64,000 nt of DNA, taken from contig JBCFAY010000009.1 in NCBI GenBank assembly GCA_038562375.1, forward strand, positions 81,165 to 145,164. The letters are read 5' to 3'. Below are positions 35,693 through 45,684 of the stretch, piece after piece; position 1 is the stretch's first letter; each line of letters opens with the position of its first letter. Made by a program: the position numbers and the translations under genes. The notes under the pieces are model-generated. The model was not told the DNA's origin and made no database searches. It saw nothing but the letters and a program-made list of their open reading frames with translations. The DNA comes from JBCFAY01 sp038562375. Its GTDB lineage: Bacteria; Bacillota; Clostridia; Christensenellales; CAG-138.

Positions 35693-36508
35693 ATGGATAC
35701 GATCGTACTTTCAGTCCTAACCGTGACCGTTATCGGGATACTCTGCGCCGTCATGCTGGCCATCGCCTCCAAGGTTATGGCGGTAAAAACGGACGAGCGC
35801 CTGCCTGAAATACGCGAGACCCTTCCGGGAGTCAACTGCGGAGCCTGCGGCTATCCCGGCTGCGACGGCTATGCGGCGGCCCTGCTGACGGGGAGCGTAA
35901 AGACCAACCTGTGTATCCCCGGCGGCGACGCCGTGGCGAAGAAGCTCAGCGAAAAGCTGGGGCTCGCGTACGAGGATGTGCTCGAGAAGGTCGCCGTCGT
36001 CCACTGCTGCGGCGACTGCAGCGCGACGAAAGACAAAATGGACTATCAGGGTATCAGGACCTGCTCCGCCGCAAAGCTGCTCTATGGCGGCAAAGGATCC
36101 TGCTCCTTCGGCTGCCTGGGCTTCGGCGATTGCGCCCACGTCTGCCCCACCGGCGCCATCTGTATGGACGATGGGATCGCACGCGTGATCTCCCGCCTGT
36201 GCACGGGCTGCGGTCTGTGCGTTTCTGCCTGCCCCAAGGGCATCATTTCCACGATACCGGACGTCGCCCGGGTCGCTGTGACCTGCTCGAACACCGATAA
36301 AGGCGCAATCGTGCGGCCGGTATGCAGCCGCGGCTGTATTGCCTGCAAGCGGTGCGAGAAGGAATGCCCCGTGGGCGCGATCGTGGTCGAAAACAACCTC
36401 GCGGTCATCGACTACGGCAAATGTACCGGCTGCGGGCGCTGCGCCGAGGTTTGCCCGGTCAACTGCATCCTGTTTGCCGATTTTTCAGGGGCAAACAAGC
36501 AAAAATAA
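35693..36508 (+). CDS. rnfB: Electron transport complex subunit RnfB
   Basis: 271 residues. N-terminal membrane helix, then the characteristic Fe-S domain CGACGYPGCDGYAAAL. Several ferredoxin-type motifs follow, including CTGCGLCVSACPKGII, CIACKRCEKECPVGAI and CTGCGRCAEVCPVNCI. RnfB is the ferredoxin-oxidising entry point. A 67-bp gap, with a T-arm-like stretch of no clear meaning, separates it from rnfA. Last gene of the operon. Confidence 0.97.
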   Translation: MDTIVLSVLTVTVIGILCAVMLAIASKVMAVKTDERLPEIRETLPGVNCGACGYPGCDGYAAALLTGSVKTNLCIPGGDAVAKKLSEKLGLAYEDVLEKVAVVHCCGDCSATKDKMDYQGIRTCSAAKLLYGGKGSCSFGCLGFGDCAHVCPTGAICMDDGIARVISRLCTGCGLCVSACPKGIISTIPDVARVAVTCSNTDKGAIVRPVCSRGCIACKRCEKECPVGAIVVENNLAVIDYGKCTGCGRCAEVCPVNCILFADFSGANKQK

Positions 36509-36525
36509 AAAGATGCGGACTTGTA

Positions 36526-36575
36526 AAACTCCGCGGCACAAGCGCCGATTGCCTTCCGGCACGGAGTTTCTATCT
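36526..36575 (+). terminator. Probable terminator after rnfB
   Basis: AAACTCCG / CGGAGTTT arms (36526-36533 with 36562-36569) with an inner stem and a weak T-tract (TTTCTATCTT). Between here and 36870 only a TATAAT at 36798-36803, without a good -35, suggests a promoter for the ATPase operon. Confidence 0.5.
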
Positions 36576-36870
36576 TCCGCCGGCATACGCGCTGCCCCGG
36601 TCCAAAAAGTTTTTTTGGATTGACAACATATATAGAAACGAATATCCTAGATTCAATATAAATTATTTTCGATTTGCTTCATTGAGATGAAACTTTGAAC
36701 CTTTATCGGCCGTACGGGGTCGGTTAAATAAAAGCTTATGAACAGTCTGGCTTTTGGCAGATAACGGCGGCAGATCATCGGGTTATACTTTTTGGGGTAT
36801 AATTACGTTGACGTTAATCCTGGGGCAACACCGCCGGCGATGAGATTTTCGGGAAAACGGAGGACAAAGC

Positions 36871-37179
36871 ATGGCCTTGGAAATCATACGGACCATAAAG
36901 CAGGTCGAAGAAAAAGCGGAAGAAATCAGAAAAAAGGCTCTGACGGATGCGAAGGACGAATTAAAGCGGAACGACCGGCAAAACGAAGAGCACTTTGAAG
37001 AAAAGGTTGCGGAAGCCCGGAAAAAGGCATTGGAAATCCAGGCCGGATATGCGGCGGATGCGGAAGCGGAGCAGCAGAAAATGAAGGCCGATATGGATTT
37101 GCAGACCGGCCTTTTAAAAGAAAACGCCCAAAAAAACATGAACGCCGCCGTTGAATTTATTTTTGGGGGGCTTGGATAA
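36871..37179 (+). CDS. V/A-type ATPase peripheral-stalk subunit (G/H type)
   Basis: 102 residues, almost entirely charged coiled coil (VEEKAEEIRKKALTDAKDEL, EEKVAEARKKALEIQAGY). This is the form of the AhaH/NtpF-like subunit that pairs with subunit E in the outer stalk. It opens the operon and lies 3 bp before subunit I. Confidence 0.85.
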   Translation: MALEIIRTIKQVEEKAEEIRKKALTDAKDELKRNDRQNEEHFEEKVAEARKKALEIQAGYAADAEAEQQKMKADMDLQTGLLKENAQKNMNAAVEFIFGGLG

Positions 37180-37182
37180 CGT

Positions 37183-39084
37183 ATGGCCATCGCCAAAATG
37201 AAAAAGCTTTCGTTGATCGCCTTGCAAAAAGACCGCGACGGATTGCTTAAAGCGTTGCAGCGTATGGGCTCTGTGCATATTGCAAAAGGTCAGGTCGAGG
37301 AGCATCCCGTCGGCATTACGGGCAACTGCCCTGCCGAAACGGAGCAAAAGCTTTCGGAGATCAAAGCTGCGCTTTCGTTTTTGAATAAATACGACAAGTC
37401 GAAGAAATCCTTGTTGAGCGCGAAACCCGGAATCGGCATGGCGGAGTTCAACGCCATCGCGCAAAACGGGTCGGAGACGGACGCCGTTATCGGCCGGATC
37501 AAGTCGATCGACGAGCGGCTGATTGCTCTGCGTTCTCAAAAAGCGCGCATCATCAATAGGATCGGCGCGTTAAAGCCTTATGTGAAATTCGACGCTCCCC
37601 TTGAAGCGGTACAGCATACGCAGAATACCAAGGCGTATCTCGGCGTGATCCATTCCAACGCGGGAGATGCGCTTTTAAAGATCTGTGATAAATATCAAGG
37701 TCTTGTTTGTGTCGAAAAACTGGATACCGCGATGGAGTATCTCTCTATTTTTGCAGTGGCGCATAAGCGCATCGCCGCCGAATTTTTAAACGATTTGAAA
37801 GCCGTATATTTCTCCGAATTTTCAATCGGAGAATATACGGGGACGCCTAAGGACGTCATCGAAGGGTTGGAGAATGAAATACTGCAAACGGATCGGATGA
37901 TGGAAAAGGCCGAAGAGGAAGCGGCGGCGTTGGTCAAGGAAAAAGAGCCGTTAAAGATCCTTGAAGATTATTATGCCACGGAGCTGGAGAGGGTCAGAGC
38001 GGAAGATCTGCTCTTTGAAACGGAAAAGACTTTTTGCCTGGAAGGCTGGATTATTGCAGGCAATGAAAAAAGAATCGAGGACGGGATCCAAAAGGTGACC
38101 GGTCGCTATTATATCGATTTCAGGGATCCGCTGAAAGACGAGCCGTTTCCTGTGGCGCTTGTGAACGAGCGCATCTTCAGGCCCTATGAAGCTGTGATCG
38201 AGATGTACGCAATGCCTGATCCGGGAGGCGTGGATGCGACCAAGCTCATAGCGCCGTTTTATTTTATATTCTTCGGCATGATGGTATCGGATGCCGGATA
38301 CGGCATTGTGCTTACATTGCTGTCGGTGTTCATGCTGAAAAAGCTGAAACCCGCAGGCATGTTTAAAAAAATATTGGGCATCGTCGCTACGGGCGGGATT
38401 TCCACGCTTGTTTGGGGTGCTCTCTATGGAGGCTGGTTTGGTTTTGAACTGCCGGCCCTTTGGTTTAACCCCATGAAAGAACCGATGACGGCGTTGATCC
38501 TGTGCCTGGGATTGGGATTCGTGCATGTGCTGACAGGGCTTTTTATCGGCGCCGTCATTTGTATGAGACGGGGGCAATGGGCCGATGCCGTTTTTGATAA
38601 GATTTTATGGATCGTGTTGCTGGTGGGCTTGCCGATGCTCGCCTTCGGAGGTACTTTGGCTTCCGTGGGCACTTATTTGTCGATCATCGGCGTAGCGGGA
38701 ATCCTGCTGACAAACGGCAGAAGCAAAAAAGGGATCCTTAAAAAATTTGTGGGCGGATTCGCTTCATTGTATGGGATATCGGGTTATTTAAGCGATGTGC
38801 TTTCCTACAGCCGCCTGTTCGGCATGGGGCTTGCGACAGGCGTTATCGCCATGGTTTTCAATACCATTGCGGGCTTGCTGACAGGGCAGTGGTACGGCTA
38901 TATTTTTGCCGCCGCTATTTTCCTCGTTGGGCACGCGTTCAATATAGGCGTCAACGCGCTGGGAGCCTATGTGCAATCCTGCAGGCTGATGTATATCGAG
39001 TATTTTTCGAAGTTTTACGAGGTCGGGGGCAAGCCGTATAAACCGCTTGCTTTAAAATTGAAACACTATCGGTTGGAAAACTAA
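37183..39084 (+). CDS. ntpI: V/A-type ATPase subunit I (stator a-subunit)
   Basis: 633 residues. The N-terminal cytosolic half (about 1-330) has long coiled-coil helices, and the C-terminal half seven to eight membrane helices (from FYFIFFGMMVSDAGYG). LSYSRLFGMGLATGVIAMVFN carries the conserved arginine that faces the K-ring, and HAFNIGVNALGAYVQSCRLMYIEYFSKFYE is the typical C-terminus. Confidence 0.95.
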   Translation: MAIAKMKKLSLIALQKDRDGLLKALQRMGSVHIAKGQVEEHPVGITGNCPAETEQKLSEIKAALSFLNKYDKSKKSLLSAKPGIGMAEFNAIAQNGSETDAVIGRIKSIDERLIALRSQKARIINRIGALKPYVKFDAPLEAVQHTQNTKAYLGVIHSNAGDALLKICDKYQGLVCVEKLDTAMEYLSIFAVAHKRIAAEFLNDLKAVYFSEFSIGEYTGTPKDVIEGLENEILQTDRMMEKAEEEAAALVKEKEPLKILEDYYATELERVRAEDLLFETEKTFCLEGWIIAGNEKRIEDGIQKVTGRYYIDFRDPLKDEPFPVALVNERIFRPYEAVIEMYAMPDPGGVDATKLIAPFYFIFFGMMVSDAGYGIVLTLLSVFMLKKLKPAGMFKKILGIVATGGISTLVWGALYGGWFGFELPALWFNPMKEPMTALILCLGLGFVHVLTGLFIGAVICMRRGQWADAVFDKILWIVLLVGLPMLAFGGTLASVGTYLSIIGVAGILLTNGRSKKGILKKFVGGFASLYGISGYLSDVLSYSRLFGMGLATGVIAMVFNTIAGLLTGQWYGYIFAAAIFLVGHAFNIGVNALGAYVQSCRLMYIEYFSKFYEVGGKPYKPLALKLKHYRLEN

Positions 39085-39108
39085 ACATAAATAACGGAGG
39101 TAGGATCA

Positions 39109-39585
39109 ATGCAGATTGGACAGATTTTGGCATTTGCCGGAGCGGCTATGGCTGCGGGGCTTGCGGGGATCGGCTCTGCGATCGGCGTAGGCATGGCGGG
39201 CGAGGCGCTGGCAGGGCTAACGGCCGAGGAGCCGGATAAATTCGGCAAAGGGCTTGTGCTGCAGCTTTTACCGGGAACGCAGGGCATCTACGGGCTGCTG
39301 GTGGCGTTTATTATCGTAATGAAGGTCGGCCTTTTGAGCGGGACTCTGCTGGAGATTACGCCGACACAGGGGTTGCTGCTTTTCTTCGGCGCGATGCCGA
39401 TCGCTTTTGTAGGATGGCTGAGCGCCATCGCGCAGGCGAAGACCTGCATCACGGGCATCATGCTGCTGGGCAAACGCGAAGAGGAGCATGGCAAAGCCAT
39501 CACGATGGGCATTATGGTGGAAACGTATGCGGTTCTGTCGCTTTTGATTTCCATGCTGATCGTGCTTCTTGTCCAGGTAGGATAA
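39109..39585 (+). CDS. ntpK: V/A-type ATPase subunit K (membrane rotor), Na+-type ligands
   Basis: 158 residues, four helices formed by two c-type hairpins with the ion carboxylate only in the second, as in Enterococcus hirae NtpK. Residues equivalent to the E. hirae Na+ ligands are all present: L54/T57/Q58 in LLPGTQG, Q109 in AIAQAK and E138 in MVETYA. The complex is therefore probably Na+-coupled. GGAGG precedes the start. Confidence 0.95.
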   Translation: MQIGQILAFAGAAMAAGLAGIGSAIGVGMAGEALAGLTAEEPDKFGKGLVLQLLPGTQGIYGLLVAFIIVMKVGLLSGTLLEITPTQGLLLFFGAMPIAFVGWLSAIAQAKTCITGIMLLGKREEEHGKAITMGIMVETYAVLSLLISMLIVLLVQVG

Positions 39586-39609
39586 CGGGAAAGAGTGGGA
39601 GCGCGTGAA

Positions 39610-40206
39610 ATGACCGGAGCGGAAAAACTCATTGAAAGCATTCTGGATGAAGCCGAAAAAGAAGCGCTGGAAATAAGCTCGCAAGCTCAGCAAAAAAAAG
39701 AGCATTCCCGGCAAAAACTGCTGGCCGCCCTGGAACACAGGACAAGCGATATATTGGACCAGGCGCATAAGGACGGGCGGGAATTGAAAAAGCGCATGCT
39801 TGCGGTATATGGGCTGGAGCTTCGCAAAGGCCTGCTCAGAGAAAAACGCATGTTGCTGGATAAAGCCTATGAAAAGGCTCTGCAGCGTATGTCGGCGTTG
39901 CCCAAAGAAGAATACTTAAGCCTGGTCTCAAAGCTTCTTTTGGACATCGTCTCTACGGGCAGGGAAGAAATCGTCATCGGCGAAAACGAAAAGTATATCG
40001 ATGCGGATTTTGTAAAGGGCATCAACAGCATGCTGCGGGAAAAGGGAAAAGAGGGAGCGCTCAGCATCAGCGGCGAAAAAGCTGCTATCCAAGGGGGCTT
40101 TATCCTGCAGGAAGGCGGTTTTGTTATGAACTGCTCCTTTGAAACGCTGATCAAGGAACTGCGCGAAAAAACCGAAACGCAAGCCGCTCAAATTCTGTTT
40201 GATTGA
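39610..40206 (+). CDS. ntpE: V/A-type ATPase subunit E
   Basis: 198 residues from the ATG at 39610 (GGGAG 8 nt upstream; a GTG 15 bp earlier is less likely). The N-terminal helix pairs with the G/H subunit (AEKLIESILDEAEKEALEI), and the C-terminal globular head ends in GGFILQEGGFVMNCSFETLI, the subunit-E hallmark. Confidence 0.93.
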   Translation: MTGAEKLIESILDEAEKEALEISSQAQQKKEHSRQKLLAALEHRTSDILDQAHKDGRELKKRMLAVYGLELRKGLLREKRMLLDKAYEKALQRMSALPKEEYLSLVSKLLLDIVSTGREEIVIGENEKYIDADFVKGINSMLREKGKEGALSISGEKAAIQGGFILQEGGFVMNCSFETLIKELREKTETQAAQILFD

Positions 40207-40216
40207 GGACGACGAT

Positions 40217-41215
40217 ATGCGGGGAAAAAGCTATCCTTTTGCCTGCGCAAGCATCAAGGTGAGGGAAACCAAGCTTCTGACAAAAGAAAAGCTGTTGCGC
40301 ATCAAGGAAGCGGGATCGGCGGAGGATGCGTTTAAATTACTGTCCGAAATCGGTTACGGCTCCGGCGAATGCCATCAGGCCGTTTTGTTCGAGTCGCTGA
40401 TCAAACGGGAATTAAAAGACGCGTATGATTATATTTCAAGGATTGTTCCGGATCAAAATGCGTTTAACTTATTTCTCTATAAAAACGATTATTTGAATCT
40501 CAAGATCTTGCTGAAGCGATATGCCAAAAAGGAGCCTCTCTCAAGCGGGGCGTTGAAGAAAAACGGAACGATCCCGCTGGAGATCCTGAAGTCGGCGGTG
40601 GCGGATAAGCAATACGGCGCTCTGCCGGCGGAAATGAAGGAAGCGCTTATTTCGCTCGACAGGCAGTTTTCGGTCAAAGAGGATGTCTCTTTGATCGGCG
40701 TATTTTTGGATTCGGCGTATGCGCGCCAGCTGCAGCGGGCCGTGAAAGGCGTCAGGGACGGCTTTATAAAGGATTACATGGCGGCCTACGCGGATATTAC
40801 GAATGTGATCTCGTTCATACGCCTGAGGCTTTTGAACATGGGCAAGGAAACGCTCAAAAAAGTATTCATAGAAGGCGGCGCTTTCGAGGAAAAAGCTTTT
40901 TTTGAAGCGTTCGAAAGCGGGCTCGACTCGATATCGCATTATTTTGCGAAGCGCGGTTTTGAGCGTTCCTTAAACGCGGCGTTCGACGAATTCAAGAAAT
41001 CCGGGTCGCTCTATGCTTTTGAAAAGGCAAGGGACGATTATCTGATCGACATCATCATGAAACATAAAGACGACGTTTTTACAATCGGGCCCTCCGTCGC
41101 CTACATATTGGCGAAAGAACGGGAAGCGGATAACATCCGCATCGTCATGACGGCGAAATTAAACGGAAAAGATGCGGAATTTCTGGGCGGCAGAATAAAA
41201 GGGATGTACGCTTAA
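40217..41215 (+). CDS. ntpC: V/A-type ATPase subunit C (central stalk, d-like)
   Basis: 332 residues from the ATG at 40217 (GAGGA 7-8 nt upstream). All-helical; three repeats of the 'xxxFAYAxIxVRExxLL' type, beginning YPFACASIKVRETKLLTKEKL, and ending with GPSVAYILAKEREADNIRIVMTAKLNG. It couples the K-ring to the central shaft. Confidence 0.92.
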   Translation: MRGKSYPFACASIKVRETKLLTKEKLLRIKEAGSAEDAFKLLSEIGYGSGECHQAVLFESLIKRELKDAYDYISRIVPDQNAFNLFLYKNDYLNLKILLKRYAKKEPLSSGALKKNGTIPLEILKSAVADKQYGALPAEMKEALISLDRQFSVKEDVSLIGVFLDSAYARQLQRAVKGVRDGFIKDYMAAYADITNVISFIRLRLLNMGKETLKKVFIEGGAFEEKAFFEAFESGLDSISHYFAKRGFERSLNAAFDEFKKSGSLYAFEKARDDYLIDIIMKHKDDVFTIGPSVAYILAKEREADNIRIVMTAKLNGKDAEFLGGRIKGMYA

Positions 41216-41238
41216 CCCAGCCAAAGGGAGCAGAACGA

Positions 41239-41568
41239 ATGGCGAAGATCGGTGTAATAGGAGATGCGGACAGCATCATGGGCTTCAAGGCGCTCGGCAT
41301 CGATACATACAATGCGACAGCGGATGAGGCGCCCAGGCTGATACACAAGCTGGCGAAGGAAAAATACGCCGTGATATTCATTGCGGAGAAAACAGCGCAG
41401 TTTGCGGCCGAGGCGATCGAACGCTATAAAAGCGCAACGTATCCCGCGATTATCCCGATACCCGGCAACTATGGAACGACGGGTTTAGGGATGCGCGCGC
41501 TGAAGGCCGGCATGGAAAAGGCCATTGGTATCGATATTCTGTTCGGATCACAGAACGAGGGAAAATAG
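41239..41568 (+). CDS. ntpG: V/A-type ATPase subunit F
   Basis: 109 residues, Rossmann-like. MAKIGVIGDADSIMGFKALGID and YPAIIPIPGNYGTTGLGMRALKAGMEKAIGIDIL are the standard ends of subunit F of the central shaft. Confidence 0.94.
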   Translation: MAKIGVIGDADSIMGFKALGIDTYNATADEAPRLIHKLAKEKYAVIFIAEKTAQFAAEAIERYKSATYPAIIPIPGNYGTTGLGMRALKAGMEKAIGIDILFGSQNEGK

Positions 41569-41592
41569 AGTTTTAGAAAGCGGGAACTTCTT

Positions 41593-43365
41593 ATGCAGGG
41601 TACAATAACGAAAGTTTCAGGCCCGTTGATCGTAGCGGAAGGAATGGGCGAAGCTGAAATGTACGACGTGGTGCGCGTGAGCGATGAGCGCCTGATCGGG
41701 GAAATCATCGAACTTCGAAACGACAGCGCCTCCATACAGGTATATGAAGAGACAAGCGGCCTAGGGCCCGGCGAACCGGTCTATTCAACCGGCTCCCCTC
41801 TATCCGTGGATTTGGGCCCCGGGTTGATTGAATCCATATACGACGGCATCCAGCGTCCTTTGGATAAGATCCGCGAACGTACGGGGGACAGAATAGCGCG
41901 CGGCGTGGACGTAAATGCCCTGGACAGGGATAAAAAATGGTTTTTCAATCCGACGGCCAAGGCGGGCGATGCGTTGCAGGCCGGGGATTTTCTGGGATAT
42001 GTGCAGGAGACCTCGGTTGTTAAGCATTGGATCATGGTGCCCCACGGGTTATCCGGCACGCTTGAATGGATCGCGGAGGGTGAAGCTGCCATCGAGGAAC
42101 CGATCGCGAAGCTGCGCGTTCCAAGCGGCGAAGTTAAGGATATCTGCATGCTGCAGAGATGGCCCGTACGCCGGGGCAGGCCGTATAAGGAAAAACTGCC
42201 GCCGTCCGAGCCGATGGTGACGGGACAAAGGGTCATCGACACGTTCTTCCCTGTTGCCAAGGGCGGCGTAGCGGCGATCCCCGGGCCTTTCGGCAGCGGC
42301 AAGACGGTGGTGCAGCACCAGCTTGCCAAATGGGCGGATGCGGAGATCATCGTGTATATCGGCTGCGGGGAACGCGGAAACGAAATGACGGATGTTCTGA
42401 TGGAGTTTCCGGAATTGAAGGACCCGCGCTCCGGAGAGCCTTTGATGAAGCGCACGGTGCTCATCGCCAATACGTCGGATATGCCGGTGGCGGCGCGCGA
42501 GGCCTCTATCTACACCGGCATCACCATTGCGGAGTACTTCCGCGATATGGGATATAAAGTAGCGGTCATGGCGGACAGCACATCCCGCTGGGCGGAGGCG
42601 CTGCGCGAAATGTCCGGGCGGCTGGAGGAAATGCCGGGCGAGGAGGGGTATCCCGCGTATCTGTCTTCGCGGCTTGCCGAATTCTATGAACGCGCGGGCG
42701 TGGTCAAATGCCTGTGCAGCGGGGACAGGACGGGGGCCATCAGCGCAATCGGCGCGGTTTCTCCTCCGGGCGGCGATTTGAGCGAGCCCGTCACGCAGGC
42801 TACGCTGCGCATCGTGAAGGTCTTCTGGGGCCTTTCCGCGCAGCTTGCATACAGGAGGCATTTTCCGGCCATCGACTGGCTTTTGTCTTATTCGCTGTAT
42901 GCGGAGCGGCTGTCGGATTGGTTTGACCACAATGTGGACAAGAGCAGCACAAGCCTAAAACGCAACGCTTTAAAGCTTTTACAGGAAGAAGCGGAGCTTG
43001 AGGAGATCGTGCGCCTCGTCGGCGTGGATGCGCTCTCCGTGGGCGATCGGCTCAAGCTGGAAGCGGCCAGATCGCTGCGCGAGGACTATTTGCAGCAAAA
43101 TGCGTTCCATGAAGTGGATACCTACACGTCCCTGGAAAAACAGGACAGGATGTTGAAGCTGATCATAGACTATTTTGAACTTTCCCGGCAGGCCCTGGAA
43201 GAAGGCGCCGAGTTTTCCGCGCTGAGCTCCCTGCCTGTGCGGGAGGCGATCGGCAGAATGAAATACGTTGAGGAAAGCCAATTCGAAACGCGATACGAAG
43301 AGGTCAAAAACCAATTAGGTCGGGAGATCCACGCGCTGACGGAAAGGGGCTTACAGGATGCTTAA
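41593..43365 (+). CDS. ntpA: V/A-type ATPase catalytic subunit A
   Basis: 590 residues. P-loop GPFGSGKT (about residue 235), bulge domain, GERGNEM and SRWAEALREMSGRLEEMPGEEGYP around the catalytic site. Full length, no insertion or intein. Overlaps subunit B by 8 bp. Confidence 0.97.
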   Translation: MQGTITKVSGPLIVAEGMGEAEMYDVVRVSDERLIGEIIELRNDSASIQVYEETSGLGPGEPVYSTGSPLSVDLGPGLIESIYDGIQRPLDKIRERTGDRIARGVDVNALDRDKKWFFNPTAKAGDALQAGDFLGYVQETSVVKHWIMVPHGLSGTLEWIAEGEAAIEEPIAKLRVPSGEVKDICMLQRWPVRRGRPYKEKLPPSEPMVTGQRVIDTFFPVAKGGVAAIPGPFGSGKTVVQHQLAKWADAEIIVYIGCGERGNEMTDVLMEFPELKDPRSGEPLMKRTVLIANTSDMPVAAREASIYTGITIAEYFRDMGYKVAVMADSTSRWAEALREMSGRLEEMPGEEGYPAYLSSRLAEFYERAGVVKCLCSGDRTGAISAIGAVSPPGGDLSEPVTQATLRIVKVFWGLSAQLAYRRHFPAIDWLLSYSLYAERLSDWFDHNVDKSSTSLKRNALKLLQEEAELEEIVRLVGVDALSVGDRLKLEAARSLREDYLQQNAFHEVDTYTSLEKQDRMLKLIIDYFELSRQALEEGAEFSALSSLPVREAIGRMKYVEESQFETRYEEVKNQLGREIHALTERGLQDA

Positions 43366-44746
43366 GGAATACCGCACGATACGCGAGGTCGTAGGTCCTT
43401 TGATGCTGGTGGACGGTGTGGAGGGCGTAAAATACAATGAGCTGGTGGAAATCGTAGAGCAGTCCGGCGCAGTCCGGCGCGGCAGAGTGCTGGAGATCAA
43501 CCGGGACAAGGCGTTGATACAGCTTTTTGAAAGCTCTCAGGGGCTGAAGATCTCCACTTCCAAATCCCGTTTTTTAGGCAGGGGCATCGAGCTTGCCGTG
43601 TCTTACGATATGCTGGGCCGGGTGTTCGACGGCCTCGGCAATCCGATCGACGGAGGCCCTGCGATCATCCCTGAAAAACGGCTGGACATCAATGGACAGC
43701 CCATCAACCCCGCCGCCAGGGATTACCCTTCGGAATTCATACAAACGGGCGTGTCGGCCATCGACGGCTTAAATACGTTGGTGCGCGGCCAGAAGCTGCC
43801 GGTATTCTCCGGATCCGGCCTGCCCCATGCGCAGCTTGCGGCGCAGATCGCGCGGCAGTCCAAAGTCCTGGGCGGCGAGGCCAACTTCGCCGTCGTATTT
43901 GCCGCGGTAGGCATCACGTTCGAAGAAGCTGATTTCTTTATATCGGATTTTAAAAAGACGGGTGCAATCGACAGAACGGTCTTATTTGTGAATCTGGCGA
44001 ACGACCCGGCGATCGAGCGTATCGCCACGCCGCGCATGGCGCTGACTGCGGCGGAATACCTCGCCTACGAGAAAGACCTTCACGTGCTGGTGATCATTAC
44101 GGATCTGACCAACTATGCCGAAGCGCTCCGCGAAGTATCGGCAGCCAGAAAAGAAGTGCCGGGCAGGCGCGGTTACCCGGGATATCTGTATACGGACCTC
44201 GCCACCATGTACGAACGCGCCGGCAGGATCAAAGGCCGCAAGGGCTCCATCACGCAGATACCGATACTCACCATGCCCGAAGACGATAAGACGCACCCCA
44301 TACCCGACTTGACCGGATATATTACGGAGGGGCAGATTATTCTTTCGCGCGAATTGCTCCGCAAGGGAATCACGCCGCCTATCGACGTATTGCCCTCTCT
44401 GTCCCGCTTGAAGGACAAGGGCATCGGCAAGGGCAAGACGCGGGAGGATCACGCGGATACCATGAACCAGATCTTTGCCGCCTATGCAAGGGGTAAGGAG
44501 GCAAAGGAATTATCCGTGATTTTGGGAGAAGCCGCGTTGACACAGACCGATAAACTTTATGCCAAGTTTTCGGACGCGTTCGAGGCTCAATATGTTTCCC
44601 AAGGCTACGAAACCAACCGTTCCATTGAGGAGACGCTCGATCTCGGCTGGAAACTGCTGCGGATATTGCCCAAATCGGAACTCAAGCGAATCCGCGGCGA
44701 ATATGTTGAAAAGTATCTCGATCATAAAGAGGACAACGAGGAGTAA
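43358..44746 (+). CDS. ntpB: V/A-type ATPase regulatory subunit B
   Basis: 462 residues. Homologous to subunit A but without a functional P-loop (PVFSGSGLPHAQLAAQIARQ). ALTAAEYLAYEKDLHVLVIITDLTNYAEALRE and PGRRGYPGYLYTDLATMYERAGR are diagnostic. Non-catalytic nucleotide-binding subunit alternating with A. Confidence 0.97.
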   Translation: MLKEYRTIREVVGPLMLVDGVEGVKYNELVEIVEQSGAVRRGRVLEINRDKALIQLFESSQGLKISTSKSRFLGRGIELAVSYDMLGRVFDGLGNPIDGGPAIIPEKRLDINGQPINPAARDYPSEFIQTGVSAIDGLNTLVRGQKLPVFSGSGLPHAQLAAQIARQSKVLGGEANFAVVFAAVGITFEEADFFISDFKKTGAIDRTVLFVNLANDPAIERIATPRMALTAAEYLAYEKDLHVLVIITDLTNYAEALREVSAARKEVPGRRGYPGYLYTDLATMYERAGRIKGRKGSITQIPILTMPEDDKTHPIPDLTGYITEGQIILSRELLRKGITPPIDVLPSLSRLKDKGIGKGKTREDHADTMNQIFAAYARGKEAKELSVILGEAALTQTDKLYAKFSDAFEAQYVSQGYETNRSIEETLDLGWKLLRILPKSELKRIRGEYVEKYLDHKEDNEE

Positions 44747-44749
44747 AAC

Positions 44750-45388
44750 ATGGCGCTGCTTCGGGTAAACCCTACGCGCATGGAGCTTTCCCGATTAAAG
44801 AAACGGTTGAAGGTGGCTGTGCGTGGGCATAAGCTCTTGAAAGATAAACGCGACGAAATGGTCAGGCGTTTTATCGCGCTTATCCGGGAAAATAAACGCC
44901 TGCGGGAGGAGACGGAAGAAATACTGTGTAAAGCGCTCGACGCTTTTTTAAAGGCGCGCCTTGCCATGCCTCCGGAGGAAATGGAGGAAGCGTTGATGTT
45001 CCCCGTACGCGAGATCGAGATAAATGCGGGCAAACAGAATATCATGAACGTGGATGTGCCGGAGCTTACCTTCGAAGAAGTGCAGCGGTCGGACGCGTTT
45101 CTGCCCTATGGATTTTTGAGCACTTCCGGGGAGCTCGACGCATCCATCGTCGCTTTGAAGGACGCGCTGCCCGTCATGTTGAAGCTGGCCGGCGTGGAAA
45201 AGGCGTGCAGCATGCTTGCGGACGAGATCGAAAAGACCAGAAGACGGGTAAACGCGCTGGAATACGTGCTGATTCCCCAGTTGCAGGAGACCATCAAGTA
45301 TATCGTCATGAAGCTGGATGAAAACGAGAGAGGCAATCTGACGCGGCTGATGAAAATGAAGAGCATCCTGCAAGGCGAGAAGAGCTGA
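44750..45388 (+). CDS. ntpD: V/A-type ATPase central-shaft subunit D
   Basis: 212 residues, two long antiparallel helices. NPTRMELSRLKKRLKVAVRGHKLLKDKRDEM at the N-terminus and KTRRRVNALEYVLIPQLQETI near the C-terminus are the subunit D signatures. Last gene, followed by a strong terminator. Confidence 0.96.
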   Translation: MALLRVNPTRMELSRLKKRLKVAVRGHKLLKDKRDEMVRRFIALIRENKRLREETEEILCKALDAFLKARLAMPPEEMEEALMFPVREIEINAGKQNIMNVDVPELTFEEVQRSDAFLPYGFLSTSGELDASIVALKDALPVMLKLAGVEKACSMLADEIEKTRRRVNALEYVLIPQLQETIKYIVMKLDENERGNLTRLMKMKSILQGEKS

Positions 45389-45436
45389 AAACGCAAGGCG
45401 GGATTACCGCCGGGAAATGGATACCATAGGATATGC

Positions 45437-45466
45437 AGACGCTCATAATAAACAGAGCGTCTTTTT
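45437..45466 (+). terminator. Terminator of the V-ATPase operon
   Basis: AGACGCTC-(10 nt)-GAGCGTCT followed by TTTTT. Confidence 0.85.
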
Positions 45467-45581
45467 ACTATAAAAAATCCATTTTCGCGGCACAACAAAA
45501 CAGCCCTGCCGTTTGACCGAAAAGCAGCGGGCATATATCAGCAGGGGGATAGCCATATTCAAAGCGCAGGAAGAATTCCAT

Positions 45582-45618
45582 AAAAACCGCTGACAAAGAT
45601 AAAAATCTTTGTCAGCGG
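45582..45618 (-). terminator. Terminator after the APC permease gene
   Basis: On the minus strand a perfect 14-bp stem CCGCTGACAAAGAT / ATCTTTGTCAGCGG with a 4-nt loop, then TTTTTA. It lies 67 bp beyond the permease stop. Confidence 0.85.
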
Positions 45619-45684
45619 CCGGAGATGGGACGGTATGTATGGTAACTTTAACAAGCTCAATCATAAGGGACGGAGCGAAGATCG

